A stretch of 64,000 nucleotides of DNA from contig CAXXLC010000010.1 in the NCBI GenBank assembly GCA_963677345.2, positions 1-64,000 of the forward strand, written 5' to 3'. The position numbers and the translations under genes were made by a program. This DNA is from Saccharicrinis sp963677345. GTDB taxonomy: Bacteria; Bacteroidota; Bacteroidia; Bacteroidales; Marinilabiliaceae. Each line of letters begins with the position of its first letter. Position 1 is the stretch's first letter. Under the pieces are notes generated by a model. That model worked only from the letters and a program-made list of their open reading frames with translations, made no database searches and was not told where the DNA came from. This document shows, piece after piece, positions 47,602 to 57,385 of this stretch.

Positions 47602-48849
47602 ATGAATAAATTTCATTTTGAAACTGAATTTGTGAACCAGTTGGCTGGGGTTGAAAAGAAAAGGTATGTTCAGCAAATTAGAATAGCTAAAGTATTATAT
47701 ACAGAAGGCCCACAAACTACATCAAAACTATGTAAGCGTTTAAAAATTAGTGCACCAAATATGATGACTATTTTAGGCGAGATGGTAGATAAAAAGGTAG
47801 TTGAAAAAAAAGGGCAGGGCGAATCTATTGGGGGTAGAAAGCCGGATTTATATGGTGTTACTTCCGATAGTTTTTATGTTATGGGTATTGAAATGGGTAT
47901 CTATAAAACCCGTATTGCCATCTATGATGCCGAAAATAAACAGGTAACCGATGTTGAAGACTACTCTATAGAACTAAATAATGATCCGGAAACATTAGGG
48001 TTAATAGCAGATACTATTAATTCGTTTATCTCTCGTTCCGGGGTTGATAGAAAAAAGCTTTTAGGAATAGGTATTAGTATGCCTGGCTTAATTGATTCTG
48101 TAAATGGAATTAATTATACTCATTTAAATTGTAATGAAGGTGCTTTTGCAAATTTGTTAGAAGAAAAAATTGGTCGTCCGGTGTTTATCGAAAATGATGC
48201 CAATGCAATGGCTTTGGCTGAATTTAGACTGGGCTGTGCTAAGGAAAAGAAAAATATTTTGGTAATGTACCTTGATTGGGGTATTGGATTAGGCATGGTG
48301 CTGGATGGAAAACTCTATAGGGGAGCTTCTGGTTTTGCCGGTGAGTTTTCGCATATTCCAATGGTAGAGAATGGACTTTTGTGTCAATGTGGAAAGTTGG
48401 GATGTATGGAAACAGTCTCTTCCGGAACAACTATTTTACAAATGGCTAAAAAGGGAGTGAAAGAAGGTAAAACATCCATTGTTTTGGAAGGTGATAGATC
48501 TAATTCAAATTATTTAGTATTAAAAAATGTAATTAAAGCTGCTTTAAATGGAGATCAGTATGCAATTAATATACTGGACGAAACCGGGAAAAATTTAGGA
48601 AAGGGAATATCTATTTTAATTCAGCTTTTAAATCCAGAACTAATTGTTTTGTGTGGTAAACTTGCCGAATCCGGTGAGTTAATAACAACTCCAATACAGC
48701 AAGGTATTAATACATATGCAATGAAACAGATTCGTGAAAGAACAAATGTTGTTGTTTCTAATTTTGGATCTGAAATAGGAATGTTTGGAGCATTGGCCGT
48801 TGTGATGGAAAATATCTTTGATAATTACATCGCGAGTTATGGTAAATGA
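47602..48849 (+). CDS. ROK family transcriptional regulator, NagC-like
   Basis: A 415-residue protein from ATG 47602 (MNKFHFETEF); a frame from 47542 would add 20 residues of poor quality. Residues 20-75 form a winged helix-turn-helix (LYTEGPQTTSKLCKRLKISA). The rest is a sugar-kinase-like ROK fold, with the zinc motif CQCGKLGCME near 260-269. The nucleotide-binding DxGxT is degenerate (GIEMGIYKT), as in repressors. Its ligand may be an amino sugar or its phosphate since a nagB-type gene follows. Divergent from the cutC operon with a likely operator between. Confidence 0.88.
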   Translation: MNKFHFETEFVNQLAGVEKKRYVQQIRIAKVLYTEGPQTTSKLCKRLKISAPNMMTILGEMVDKKVVEKKGQGESIGGRKPDLYGVTSDSFYVMGIEMGIYKTRIAIYDAENKQVTDVEDYSIELNNDPETLGLIADTINSFISRSGVDRKKLLGIGISMPGLIDSVNGINYTHLNCNEGAFANLLEEKIGRPVFIENDANAMALAEFRLGCAKEKKNILVMYLDWGIGLGMVLDGKLYRGASGFAGEFSHIPMVENGLLCQCGKLGCMETVSSGTTILQMAKKGVKEGKTSIVLEGDRSNSNYLVLKNVIKAALNGDQYAINILDETGKNLGKGISILIQLLNPELIVLCGKLAESGELITTPIQQGINTYAMKQIRERTNVVVSNFGSEIGMFGALAVVMENIFDNYIASYGK

Positions 48850-48998
48850 TCTGGTTAAAAATATAAAGGTGTGGCTTGTAGTAAGAAGTTATACGCTTTT
48901 TCTGCGTTTAATTTCAATTAATATGCTTAACTTAAGTAGGCTAACTGTCAACTTCAAACCTTTTTAATTTGACGAATTATTAAATTAATTGTTATAAG

Positions 48999-51349
48999 AT
49001 GAAGAACGATATATTAAAATTATCAGAGGTTGAAAAGGCTTTTGTTGCCCAATCTTTCCTCAAAGAGAGTAGTACGAAAATTCCGTACATCGTAGTAGAT
49101 AATTTTCCAAAGTTAGGTTTGTTTACTGCTTTAAGGTTTTTAGAATGGGTTTCACATAATCCCGAAGGTGTTATTAGCTTGCCAACTGGTAAAACTCCTG
49201 AGTTTTTTATTAAATGGACCAAGTATTTATTAAAAAACTGGGATGAAAAAGAAGTCGTTTTCGATTAGAGAAAAAATGGGACTTAAAGGCGTTAAGAAGC
49301 CTCAGTTAGGTGGTTTGCATTTTGTTCAGATAGATGAATTTTATCCTATTGCTTCGCATCAGCACAATAGTTTCTATAACTATGTGGTTAACTTTTATCT
49401 TGATAGCTTTGGTTTAGACAAAGATAAAGCCTTATTAATTAATTGTGATGAAATTTTATTGGCTCAGGGAATGAGTTTTAATGAAGTTTTCCCGGATGGG
49501 AAAGTGGACTTGTCATTAAGATATAGAGAAGCCGCTTGTTCAACCGAAAAATTGCAACAAGAATCTATTTTCTTAATTGATCAATGGTGTAGCAATTACG
49601 AAGAAAAAATCAGAGAAAAAGGAGGTATTGGATTTTTCTTAGGAGGTATTGGTCCTGATGGTCATATTGCATTTAATGTAAGAGGGTCTGATATGTATTC
49701 AACAACCAGATTAACAGAAACAAACTTCGAAACTCAAGCTGTTGCGTGCGGGAGATTTAGGGGGTATTGAAATCTCAGCAAACAGGTTGGTTATTACAAT
49801 TGGTTTAGAAACCATTACGTATAACCCAGATGTTACAGCAATTATTATTGCAGCAGGTGAGGCTAAAGCTGAATTGGTGAAGCAGTCATTAGAGCAACCT
49901 ATGTCAAATATTTACCCGGCAAGTGTTTTGGCCAAGTCTCCAAATAGTCGCTTTTACTTGACTGAAGGAGCAGCTACAAAATTAACTGATTATGTAGATT
50001 ACACATATAAAAATGGTGAGTTGACTCATGAAAAAAGTGAAAAAGCGGTCATTAATTTGTGTAAAAAACATAAATAAATACGGTCATCGTGTTTTATTAG
50101 ACGACTTGAAAGCTGATAAGTATACCAGCATGATACCTAAGCTTTCTGATAAAACAACAGGTACTGTTATTGATTCAATTCAGGAAAAATTATCTAAGGG
50201 TTTACGTATAGAAAAGGATCAGGTGTATTTTTACATACGGGGCCACATCATGATGATATTTTATTGGGAATTTTACCATATATCAGCCAGCATATTCAGG
50301 ATGAAAGCAATAAGTTTCATTTCGCTGTGTTGACTTCTGGTTTTAATGCTGTAACAAATACATTTGTAATAAATTCTTTAAGAGACACTAAAGCTCTATT
50401 GGATAAAGAGGATATTCAAATGGTGAAATTTGCAGATTTTTTTTGAATCAGGTTATAAGTTTAAATGGGATAAAGATATTTATCATTATGTAACAAATTT
50501 AGCTGCAGCTGACAAATATCAACAAAAAAGAGGTTTATGTCACAGGATTGTCAGAGCTCTTACCGAAATTTATATTGTTAAGGATGAAGCTGACTTAAGA
50601 GATAAAATTAATGAGGTTCTCACTATTCTTTCAAATAGTTATGACGGTGAGAAAAATCCACCTGCCAATACAGAAACTTAAGGGTATGATTCGTGAGTTT
50701 GAGGAAGAATTGGTATGGGCTCATTATGGAGTACCTGTTAAAGATATTACTCACAATCGTTTAGGTTTTTATAGAGGGAGTTATTTTTACAGAGCAACCT
50801 GAAAAACAACGAGATGTTGAGCCATTGTTAAAGATGATTAAGGATGTTAACCCAACTGTTTTAAGTTTGGCTTTTGACCCTGAAGGTAGTGGGCCTGATA
50901 CACATTATAAAGTGTTGCAAGCTACTGCAGAGGCATTAAGAGAATGGCAAAAAGAAAAAGATCTTTCTGAATTAAGAATCTGGGGATTATAGAAACGTTG
51001 TGGTTCAAATTTACTCCGGATGAGGGCTAATGTTATTGTACCTGTTTCATTGGACGAAATGGCGTCAATGGATAAAATTTTTGAAAATTGCTATTTAAGT
51101 CAGGTTGATGCCTCTTTCCCAAGTTACGAGTTAAATGATAAGTTTAGTTTATTATCTCAAAAAATTTGGGTCGATCAATTAAAAAATGTTCAGTTACTAT
51201 TAGGTAAGGATTATTTTTATCAAAATAAAAATCCAAAGATCAGATCTGCACATGGATTGATCTTTGTTAAAGAAATGACTGTTGAAGAGTTCTTAGGACA
51301 CGCTCGTGAATTAGAAAAATCAGCAGAAGGTGATATTAATCTTGAATAG
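48999..51349 (+). pseudogene. NagB/PIG-L-type glucosamine-6-phosphate deaminase gene with about ten frameshifts
   Basis: Successive frames read as one protein of about 780 residues. The N-terminal half is a NagB/6-phosphogluconolactonase domain (LPTGKTPEFF; QIDEFYPI; FFLGGIGPDGHIAFN), which deaminates glucosamine-6-phosphate. The second half begins with a PIG-L/LmbE-like metal motif (GPHHDDILLGILPYI). Frame breaks lie near 49263, 49747, 50063, 50240, 50440, 50675, 50779, 50987, 51000 and 51025. All but that at 50240 are net +1. Amino acids between breaks remain conserved, with no extra stops, so either a damaged consensus or very recent inactivation is likely. It follows the ROK gene, fitting amino-sugar catabolism. 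Confidence 0.85.
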
Positions 51350-51372
51350 GGATTAGTTTAGGGTTGAATTTA

Positions 51373-51400
51373 AGTAGGCGTTAATTATTTAACGCCTACT
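51373..51400 (+). terminator. Hairpin after the nagB-type gene
   Basis: Perfect 12-bp stem AGTAGGCGTTAA / TTAACGCCTACT with a 4-base loop, 24 bases past the stop. No T run follows, so it may be an mRNA end stabiliser or an operator instead. Confidence 0.6.
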
Positions 51401-51550
51401 AACTAAAGCGGTTTATTAAAAAAGGTTTAGCAATTAAAAGCTATATAGTGTAGTGTCTGAAGAAATAATAATACTAAAATCTCCATCTTTTGAACTACAG
51501 CTGATTTCTCTATAAATTATTAGATAGAACTAACTAAAAAAAAGTTAATA

Positions 51551-53167
51551 ATGAAAGTATTTAATCTCTTTTCAAAACTATTATTTCTACTTGCAATAAT
51601 TGGATTTACAAATCTGAATATTCAGGCTCAGGTTAATATTATACCTGCTCCAAATCATTTAAAATTAGGCAATGGTGTTTATCCTCTGGATGTAACTGAC
51701 GTCATTGAATTTACAGATACTCAAATAAAGCCATTGGCTGATTATCTAAGAGAGCAAATTTCTTCATTGACCGATGTAAATGTGAAAATAGCGCAAAGAA
51801 AATCAAAACACAAGGGTATCGACCTTTCGATTGACCCAGCCATTAGCGATAATTCTGAAGCATATACTTTGGATGTAAAAGAAGATCGTATACAAGTTGT
51901 TGGTGCTTCTAAACGAGGTTTAATGTTCGGTATTCAGAGTTTATTACAGGTGATTTATCCAAATGCTAAAAAAGGAGATGTTATTGAAGTCCCTGTTTTA
52001 ACAGTAAAAGATCAGCCAACTTTTCAATGGAGAGGGATGCACCTTGACGTATGTCGTCATTTTTATTCAGTGGAATTTGTTAAGCATATGCTCGATTTAA
52101 TGGCTATGCATAAATTAAATACTTTCCACTGGCATTTAACTGATGATCAAGGTTGGCGAATTGAGATAAAAAAATATCCTAAACTAACAGAAATTAGTTC
52201 AGTAAGAAAAGAAACAATGGTGGGTCATTATGTTGAAACCAATCAAGTATTTGATGGAACACCTTATGGAGGGTATTATACTCAGGAACAAATAAAAGAA
52301 GTTGTAGACTATGCTACAAAACTCTGTATTACTGTTGTTCCTGAAATTGAAATGCCTGGACATGCCGTTGCTGCATTGGCTGCATATCCCGAATTATCAT
52401 GTTCCGGAGGTCCTTTTGATGTTTATACAAAATGGGGTGTAAGTGATGATGTTTACTGTGCTGGTAAAGAAGAAACTTTTGAGTTTTTACAAAATATATT
52501 AAGTGAAGTAGTTGAACTTTTTCCAGGAGAATACCTTCATGTCGGAGGTGACGAATGCCCTAAAAAACGCTGGGAAAAGTGCCCTCTTTGCCAAAAACGC
52601 ATGAAAGAAAATAATTTGAAGGATGAAATGGAACTTCAGAGTTATTTTATTAAGCGAATGGAAAAATTCGTGGCTTCAAAAGGTAAGAAATTAATTGGTT
52701 GGGACGAAATTTTAGAAGGCGGTTTGCCAGAAAGAGCCACTGTTATGTCATGGAGAGGTTATGAAGGTGGTATTGAAGCTGCTCATACCGGACATGATGT
52801 TGTGATGACGCCTGGTGGATTTTGCTATTTTGATCATCTTCAAGGTGATAGTGAATCTGAACCACTGGCAATTGGTGGCTTTACTTCATTAAGTAAAGTA
52901 TATGAATTTAAACCAATTCCTCCTCAACTTGAGAAAAAAAGTCGTAAGCATATTTTAGGTGCCCAGGCTAATGTATGGACTGAGTATATTTCATCTGATG
53001 AAAAAGTGGAGTATATGGTATTCCCACGTTTGTGTGCAATGTCTGAGGTGCTTTGGACCGAAGAGTCGCATCGTGATTATGATGACTTCTTGAATAGATT
53101 AAATGTACATCTTAAACGGCTAGATCATATGGGAGTTAATTATCGACCACTCGATAAAAACGAATAG
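51551..53167 (+). CDS. GH20 beta-N-acetylhexosaminidase
   Basis: A 538-residue secreted enzyme: signal peptide ending NIQAQ, a GH20b domain (30-140), then the barrel. WRGMHLDVCRHF and HWHLTDDQGWRIEI precede PEIEMPGHA, and the catalytic Asp-Glu pair is in HVGGDECPKKRW near residues 330-335. It removes terminal GlcNAc/GalNAc by substrate-assisted catalysis. First of an apparent GH20-GH29 pair (51-base gap). Confidence 0.95.
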   Translation: MKVFNLFSKLLFLLAIIGFTNLNIQAQVNIIPAPNHLKLGNGVYPLDVTDVIEFTDTQIKPLADYLREQISSLTDVNVKIAQRKSKHKGIDLSIDPAISDNSEAYTLDVKEDRIQVVGASKRGLMFGIQSLLQVIYPNAKKGDVIEVPVLTVKDQPTFQWRGMHLDVCRHFYSVEFVKHMLDLMAMHKLNTFHWHLTDDQGWRIEIKKYPKLTEISSVRKETMVGHYVETNQVFDGTPYGGYYTQEQIKEVVDYATKLCITVVPEIEMPGHAVAALAAYPELSCSGGPFDVYTKWGVSDDVYCAGKEETFEFLQNILSEVVELFPGEYLHVGGDECPKKRWEKCPLCQKRMKENNLKDEMELQSYFIKRMEKFVASKGKKLIGWDEILEGGLPERATVMSWRGYEGGIEAAHTGHDVVMTPGGFCYFDHLQGDSESEPLAIGGFTSLSKVYEFKPIPPQLEKKSRKHILGAQANVWTEYISSDEKVEYMVFPRLCAMSEVLWTEESHRDYDDFLNRLNVHLKRLDHMGVNYRPLDKNE

Positions 53168-53218
53168 GTTTATATTTAATATCAGGTATCACTTATTGAA
53201 ATTACAGTACAAAGAATT

Positions 53219-54649
53219 ATGAAGCAATTAATAGTTATATTTTTAGTTTTATTTGTTATTGGACTTAAATATTCTGTAGCACAGCACACTCATCCGCGAT
53301 CGGAACATTATCAGGCTCCACATGACGAAAAAGTTATTGAAAAACTTGAGGAATGGAAGGACCTTAAGTTTGGTATTATTATTCATTGGGGACTCTATGC
53401 AGTTCCTGGTATTATAGAATCCTGGTCTATTTGTTCTGAAGATTGGATCGAAAGAGATAGTACCATTGCCTACAATGATTATAAAAAATGGTATTTTGAT
53501 TTAATTAATGAATTTAATCCTGTAAAATTTAATCCGGAACAATGGGCGGAGGCTTCGAAAAAAGCAGGAATGAAGTATTTGGTTTTTACAACCAAACATC
53601 ACGATGGTTTTTGTTTGTGGGATACAAAGCAAACAGATTATAATATCACTCATTCTAAATTTGCCGGAAATCCAAAACAGGATGTATTAAAATATGTATT
53701 AGATGCCTATCGTAATGAAAACTTTTTGGTAGGAACATATTTCTCTAAACCAGATTGGCATTGTCAGTATTATTGGTGGCAGAAATACGCAACACCAAAT
53801 AGAAATAACAATTACGATGCAGATAAATATCCATGGAGATGGAATCAATTTAAGAAATATACATTTAACCAGATTCAGGAGTTAATGACTGGCTATGGTG
53901 ATATAGATCTATTGTGGTTAGATGGTGGTTGGGTTCGTCCGTTAAAAACTGTTAATGATGAGGTTAGAGCATGGGGTGCTCCAATTCCATCATGGAGTCA
54001 GGATATTGATATGGCCTCAATTGCTGCTATGGGACGCAAAAATCAACCAGGCTTATTAATTGTGGATAGAACTGTAGGAGGTCAATTTGAAAACTATCAA
54101 ACTCCTGAGCAAAGTATCCCTGAAACTGCTCTTGATCATCCTTGGGAAAGTTGTATCACCTTGGGTGGAGCTTGGGGGTATGTTCCGGGAGATAAATATA
54201 AACCAACATCTCAGGTTATCAGAACATTGGTTGAAGTAGTTGCTAAAGGAGGTTCTTTATTATTAGGTGTGGGACCAACTCCTGAAGGAGAGTTTACTCC
54301 GGGACAAGTTGAAAGTCTTGAGAAAATAGGTTCCTGGATGGATAAAAATGGTGAAGCTATTTATGCCACAAGAACTCTTCCTGTATTTCAGAGCGAAAAC
54401 GTGTTTTTTACCCAATCTAAAGATTCTAAGTATGGTTATGCTATAGCTTGTTATGGCGAAGATACTAAATTAGAAAAGACCATTACTTGGGAAGGTAATG
54501 TTCCTAATAAAGGAACAAAAATGACTTTAATATCTACTGGCCAAAAAGTTCAATATTCAGTTAATGGAAATAAAGTAGTCGTTACGTTACCTAAAAATCT
54601 AATTAATCTTTCGGAAGGAAAAGCTTTGGCTTTTAAATTCAAAAGATAG
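53219..54649 (+). CDS. GH29 alpha-L-fucosidase
   Basis: A 476-residue secreted enzyme with a signal peptide ending near SVAQ. GH29 marks: FGIIIHWGLYAVPG near residue 51, TKHHDGFCLWDT near 122 and the nucleophile in DLLWLDGGW near 236. The C-terminal part is a short beta-sandwich. It releases alpha-linked fucose, for example from N-glycan cores or Lewis-type ends. It is followed by a terminator. Confidence 0.93.
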   Translation: MKQLIVIFLVLFVIGLKYSVAQHTHPRSEHYQAPHDEKVIEKLEEWKDLKFGIIIHWGLYAVPGIIESWSICSEDWIERDSTIAYNDYKKWYFDLINEFNPVKFNPEQWAEASKKAGMKYLVFTTKHHDGFCLWDTKQTDYNITHSKFAGNPKQDVLKYVLDAYRNENFLVGTYFSKPDWHCQYYWWQKYATPNRNNNYDADKYPWRWNQFKKYTFNQIQELMTGYGDIDLLWLDGGWVRPLKTVNDEVRAWGAPIPSWSQDIDMASIAAMGRKNQPGLLIVDRTVGGQFENYQTPEQSIPETALDHPWESCITLGGAWGYVPGDKYKPTSQVIRTLVEVVAKGGSLLLGVGPTPEGEFTPGQVESLEKIGSWMDKNGEAIYATRTLPVFQSENVFFTQSKDSKYGYAIACYGEDTKLEKTITWEGNVPNKGTKMTLISTGQKVQYSVNGNKVVVTLPKNLINLSEGKALAFKFKR

Positions 54650-54658
54650 TCATAACAG

Positions 54659-54696
54659 ATAGGTTACAATGTTTTTTTATTGATAACCTATTTTTG
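54659..54696 (+). terminator. Terminator after the fucosidase gene
   Basis: 8-bp stem ATAGGTTA / TAACCTAT with a T-rich 17-base loop, followed by TTTTG. Confidence 0.6.
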
Positions 54697-54778
54697 TGCA
54701 TTATAGAAAGGAATTGAAAAAAGTATTTAACGGAATAAATTTTTTATATTAATAATTGTGTTAGTTTCTGCGAGCTGT

Positions 54779-54800
54779 CCTCTGATGTATTCATCAGAGG
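54779..54800 (+). promoter_or_regulatory. Perfect hairpin upstream of the GH35 gene
   Basis: CCTCTGATG-TATT-CATCAGAGG, 59 bases before the GH35 start; flanks GCGAGC and GCTTGC can pair further with one G-U pair. There is no T run. It could be a leader structure or a regulator site. Confidence 0.5.
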
Positions 54801-54858
54801 GATTGCTTGCTTTATAGTTATTGACTGAATAACTGTTCTGTTATCAAATTATAAACGC

Positions 54859-56709
54859 ATGAAAGGAATAGTATCCATATTAATAGTTTTATGTTTTTCG
54901 TTATCAACGAGAGCTCAAAACAATGATAGTTTTGAAATAAAAGGAGGGGATTTTCTCTTAAATGGTGAGCCATTTCACGTTTATTCAGGGGAAATGCATT
55001 ATGCCCGAGTTCCAAAAGAATATTGGAGTCATCGTTTACAAATGATGAAAGCAATGGGGTTAAATACTGTTGCAACATATGTATTTTGGAATTATCATGA
55101 AGTAGAACCCGGTCAGTGGGATTTTTCAACAGATCGTAAAAATCTTAGAGAATTTATTAAAACAGCTGAAAAAGAAGGATTGAAAGTGATCCTCCGTCCT
55201 GGCCCCTACGCTTGTGCAGAATGGGATTTTGGAGGTTTCCCGTGGTGGTTGTTGAACGAAGATGATTTAGAAATACGTTCCGGGGAGAAGTTTGTGCAGG
55301 AGTGTACAAGGTATATTAACAGACTTGCAGAAGAAGTTAAGGATTTACAAATTACCAATGGTGGTCCTATCATTATGGTTCAGGTTGAGAATGAATTTGG
55401 TTCTTATGCTTCGCAACAAAAGGAAGTTTCGCTGGAACAGCATAGAGATTATTACCTTGAAATTTACAATGTTCTTAAAAATGCCGGGTTCGATGTTCCG
55501 TTTTTTACATCTGATGGTTCCTGGTTATTTCAGTATGGTGCTATTGATGGAGTTCTTCCTACTGCTAATGGAGAAGGAAATGTTACCCAATTAAAAAAGC
55601 TTGTGAATCAATATCATGGAGGGCAGGGGCCTTATATGGTTGCTGAATTTTATCCTGGATGGTTAGATCACTGGAGAGAACCTTTTATAAAAATTAATGC
55701 AAATGATATTGCTACTCAAACGGAAGAGTATTTAAAAAACGATGTTAGTTTTAATTTTTATATGGTTCATGGTGGTACTAACTTTGGTTTTACCTCAGGA
55801 GCTAATTTTACTGATGAGATCCCTATTCAGCCTCAGCTTACTAGTTATGATTACGATGCACCAATTGCTGAAAATGGAGCTGCTACTGAAAAATATATGG
55901 CTATTCGCAATTTAATGGAGAAATATCAAAATGTTAAATTGCCTGAAATTCCTGAACCTATTCCAGTTATTGATTTAGGAAAAATTAAATTAACTCAATC
56001 AGAAAACTTATTTGATTGGATCAAAAATATTGAACCTGTAAAATCTAATTCTCCTTTAAGTTTTGAAGAGCTGTTACAAGGGTATGGTTATGTTTTGTAC
56101 AGAAAAAGGTTTACTCAGCCTATAAACGGGAAACTGAAAATTGCAGGATTAAGGGATTATGCCACCGTTTTTATTAATGGGAAAAAAGTTGGAAGTCTTA
56201 ACCGTATGGATAATAACTTTGAACTTGATGTAAAAATACCCTTTAATAGTACGTTGGATATTTTAGTCGAGAATATGGGGAGAATTAATTATGGCAGTGA
56301 GTTGCCTCATAATAAAAAAGGAATTATAGAACCTGTATATATTAATGATTACGAAATAACCGGCAATTGGCAAATGTTTAAACTTCCTATGAATGAGCAA
56401 CCTGTTTTTAATAGTGAAGAGAATAGCTCAAAATCTGATTTGCCTACCTTATATCGTGGTCTTTTTAAAGTTAAAAAGATAGGTGATTCATATCTTAATA
56501 TGACCCATTGGGGAAAGGGCATTGTATTTGTTAATGGACACAATTTAGGTCGCTATTGGGGAGTTGGTCCTCAACAAACCCTTTATTTACCCGGCTGCTG
56601 GTTAAAAAAAGGTCAAAATGAAATTATTGTCTTCGATCAGGAAAATCCGGAGTTGAAAACATATTTGCAATCTTCAGGAGTCCCGATTCTTGAAGATTTA
56701 AGGGATTAA
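54859..56709 (+). CDS. GH35 beta-galactosidase
   Basis: A 616-residue secreted enzyme with signal peptide ending STRAQ. The barrel shows GEMHYARVPKEYWSHRLQMM, then VILRPGPYACAEWDFGGFP. The acid/base Glu lies in QVENEFGSY near 176 and the nucleophile Glu in VAEFYPGW near 261. C-terminal jelly-roll domains end with HWGKGIVFVNGHNLGRYWGV. It removes terminal beta-galactose, matching the N-glycan or mucin theme of its neighbours. Complete. Confidence 0.95.
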   Translation: MKGIVSILIVLCFSLSTRAQNNDSFEIKGGDFLLNGEPFHVYSGEMHYARVPKEYWSHRLQMMKAMGLNTVATYVFWNYHEVEPGQWDFSTDRKNLREFIKTAEKEGLKVILRPGPYACAEWDFGGFPWWLLNEDDLEIRSGEKFVQECTRYINRLAEEVKDLQITNGGPIIMVQVENEFGSYASQQKEVSLEQHRDYYLEIYNVLKNAGFDVPFFTSDGSWLFQYGAIDGVLPTANGEGNVTQLKKLVNQYHGGQGPYMVAEFYPGWLDHWREPFIKINANDIATQTEEYLKNDVSFNFYMVHGGTNFGFTSGANFTDEIPIQPQLTSYDYDAPIAENGAATEKYMAIRNLMEKYQNVKLPEIPEPIPVIDLGKIKLTQSENLFDWIKNIEPVKSNSPLSFEELLQGYGYVLYRKRFTQPINGKLKIAGLRDYATVFINGKKVGSLNRMDNNFELDVKIPFNSTLDILVENMGRINYGSELPHNKKGIIEPVYINDYEITGNWQMFKLPMNEQPVFNSEENSSKSDLPTLYRGLFKVKKIGDSYLNMTHWGKGIVFVNGHNLGRYWGVGPQQTLYLPGCWLKKGQNEIIVFDQENPELKTYLQSSGVPILEDLRD

Positions 56710-56776
56710 AAACTAATTGATTAGTTTATAAAAACGTCTTTTTCATTGTAACAGGGGTGTTGCAATCATAACCAAG

Positions 56777-56813
56777 ATTCCTACTTGTATTTTTACAGGT
56801 AGGAATTTTTTTT
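56777..56813 (+). terminator. Terminator after the GH35 gene
   Basis: Stem ATTCCTACTTGTA / TACAGGTAGGAAT (two G-U pairs allowed), short loop, followed by eight T. Confidence 0.85.
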
Positions 56814-57385
56814 GTATACCTCGTGTTGTTTCTTAATAATTACCTCTTTTCTAGTATATATAAGTTAAAATATTTGACATTAGAAGTGAATATTTGTAAA
56901 TTCTTGTTTGAAAAAAATCCCGTTATAGAAGAATAAATCCATGCTTTAGAGTTATGTGTTAACAGTGCGCCTGGTTTTTTCTATTTAACACGGATTTATC
57001 AAGATTTAATGTTTTTTTAGAAGATTTTAAGATTGTCGTTTTAAGTTAATAAAAAGCCGCTTGAGCGTAATCATTTAATTTGTGCACACTGATGCGACAA
57101 ATTAACTTTGCATTTATCAAATTGTAATTTAATTAAGAATATATATATGGGGTTTGTTTATTTATTTTTTTCAAATAGTAAGGAGTGGGTATCGAAAAAT
57201 AGGGGGTGATTTTTTTTATTTCATAAAAAAATAAAGAGCGTGTATGTATAACAAAGGATTTTACGAATAAATGATTGTTAAAATGTTTTAAAATGTCTTG
57301 TTGCTACTTGATAGTCATAACAATATAATGCGTTTTAATCTTTTGTTTCAGGTTTAATTATAAAGTATATATAAATATAAAAGGA
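56814..57385 (+). other. Long leader region before the transglutaminase-SusCD genes
   Basis: 572 bases with no gene. It holds the promoter at 57079-57110, and the 275 bases after it could form a long untranslated leader. No further clear hairpin or conserved RNA was recognised. Confidence 0.5.
57079..57110 (+). promoter_or_regulatory. Bacteroidota-type promoter of the transglutaminase-SusCD operon
   Basis: TTTG (57079-57082), 20 bases, then TAACTTTG (57103-57110), which matches TTTG-N19-21-TAnnTTTG. It lies about 275 bases ahead of the first gene. Confidence 0.6.
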
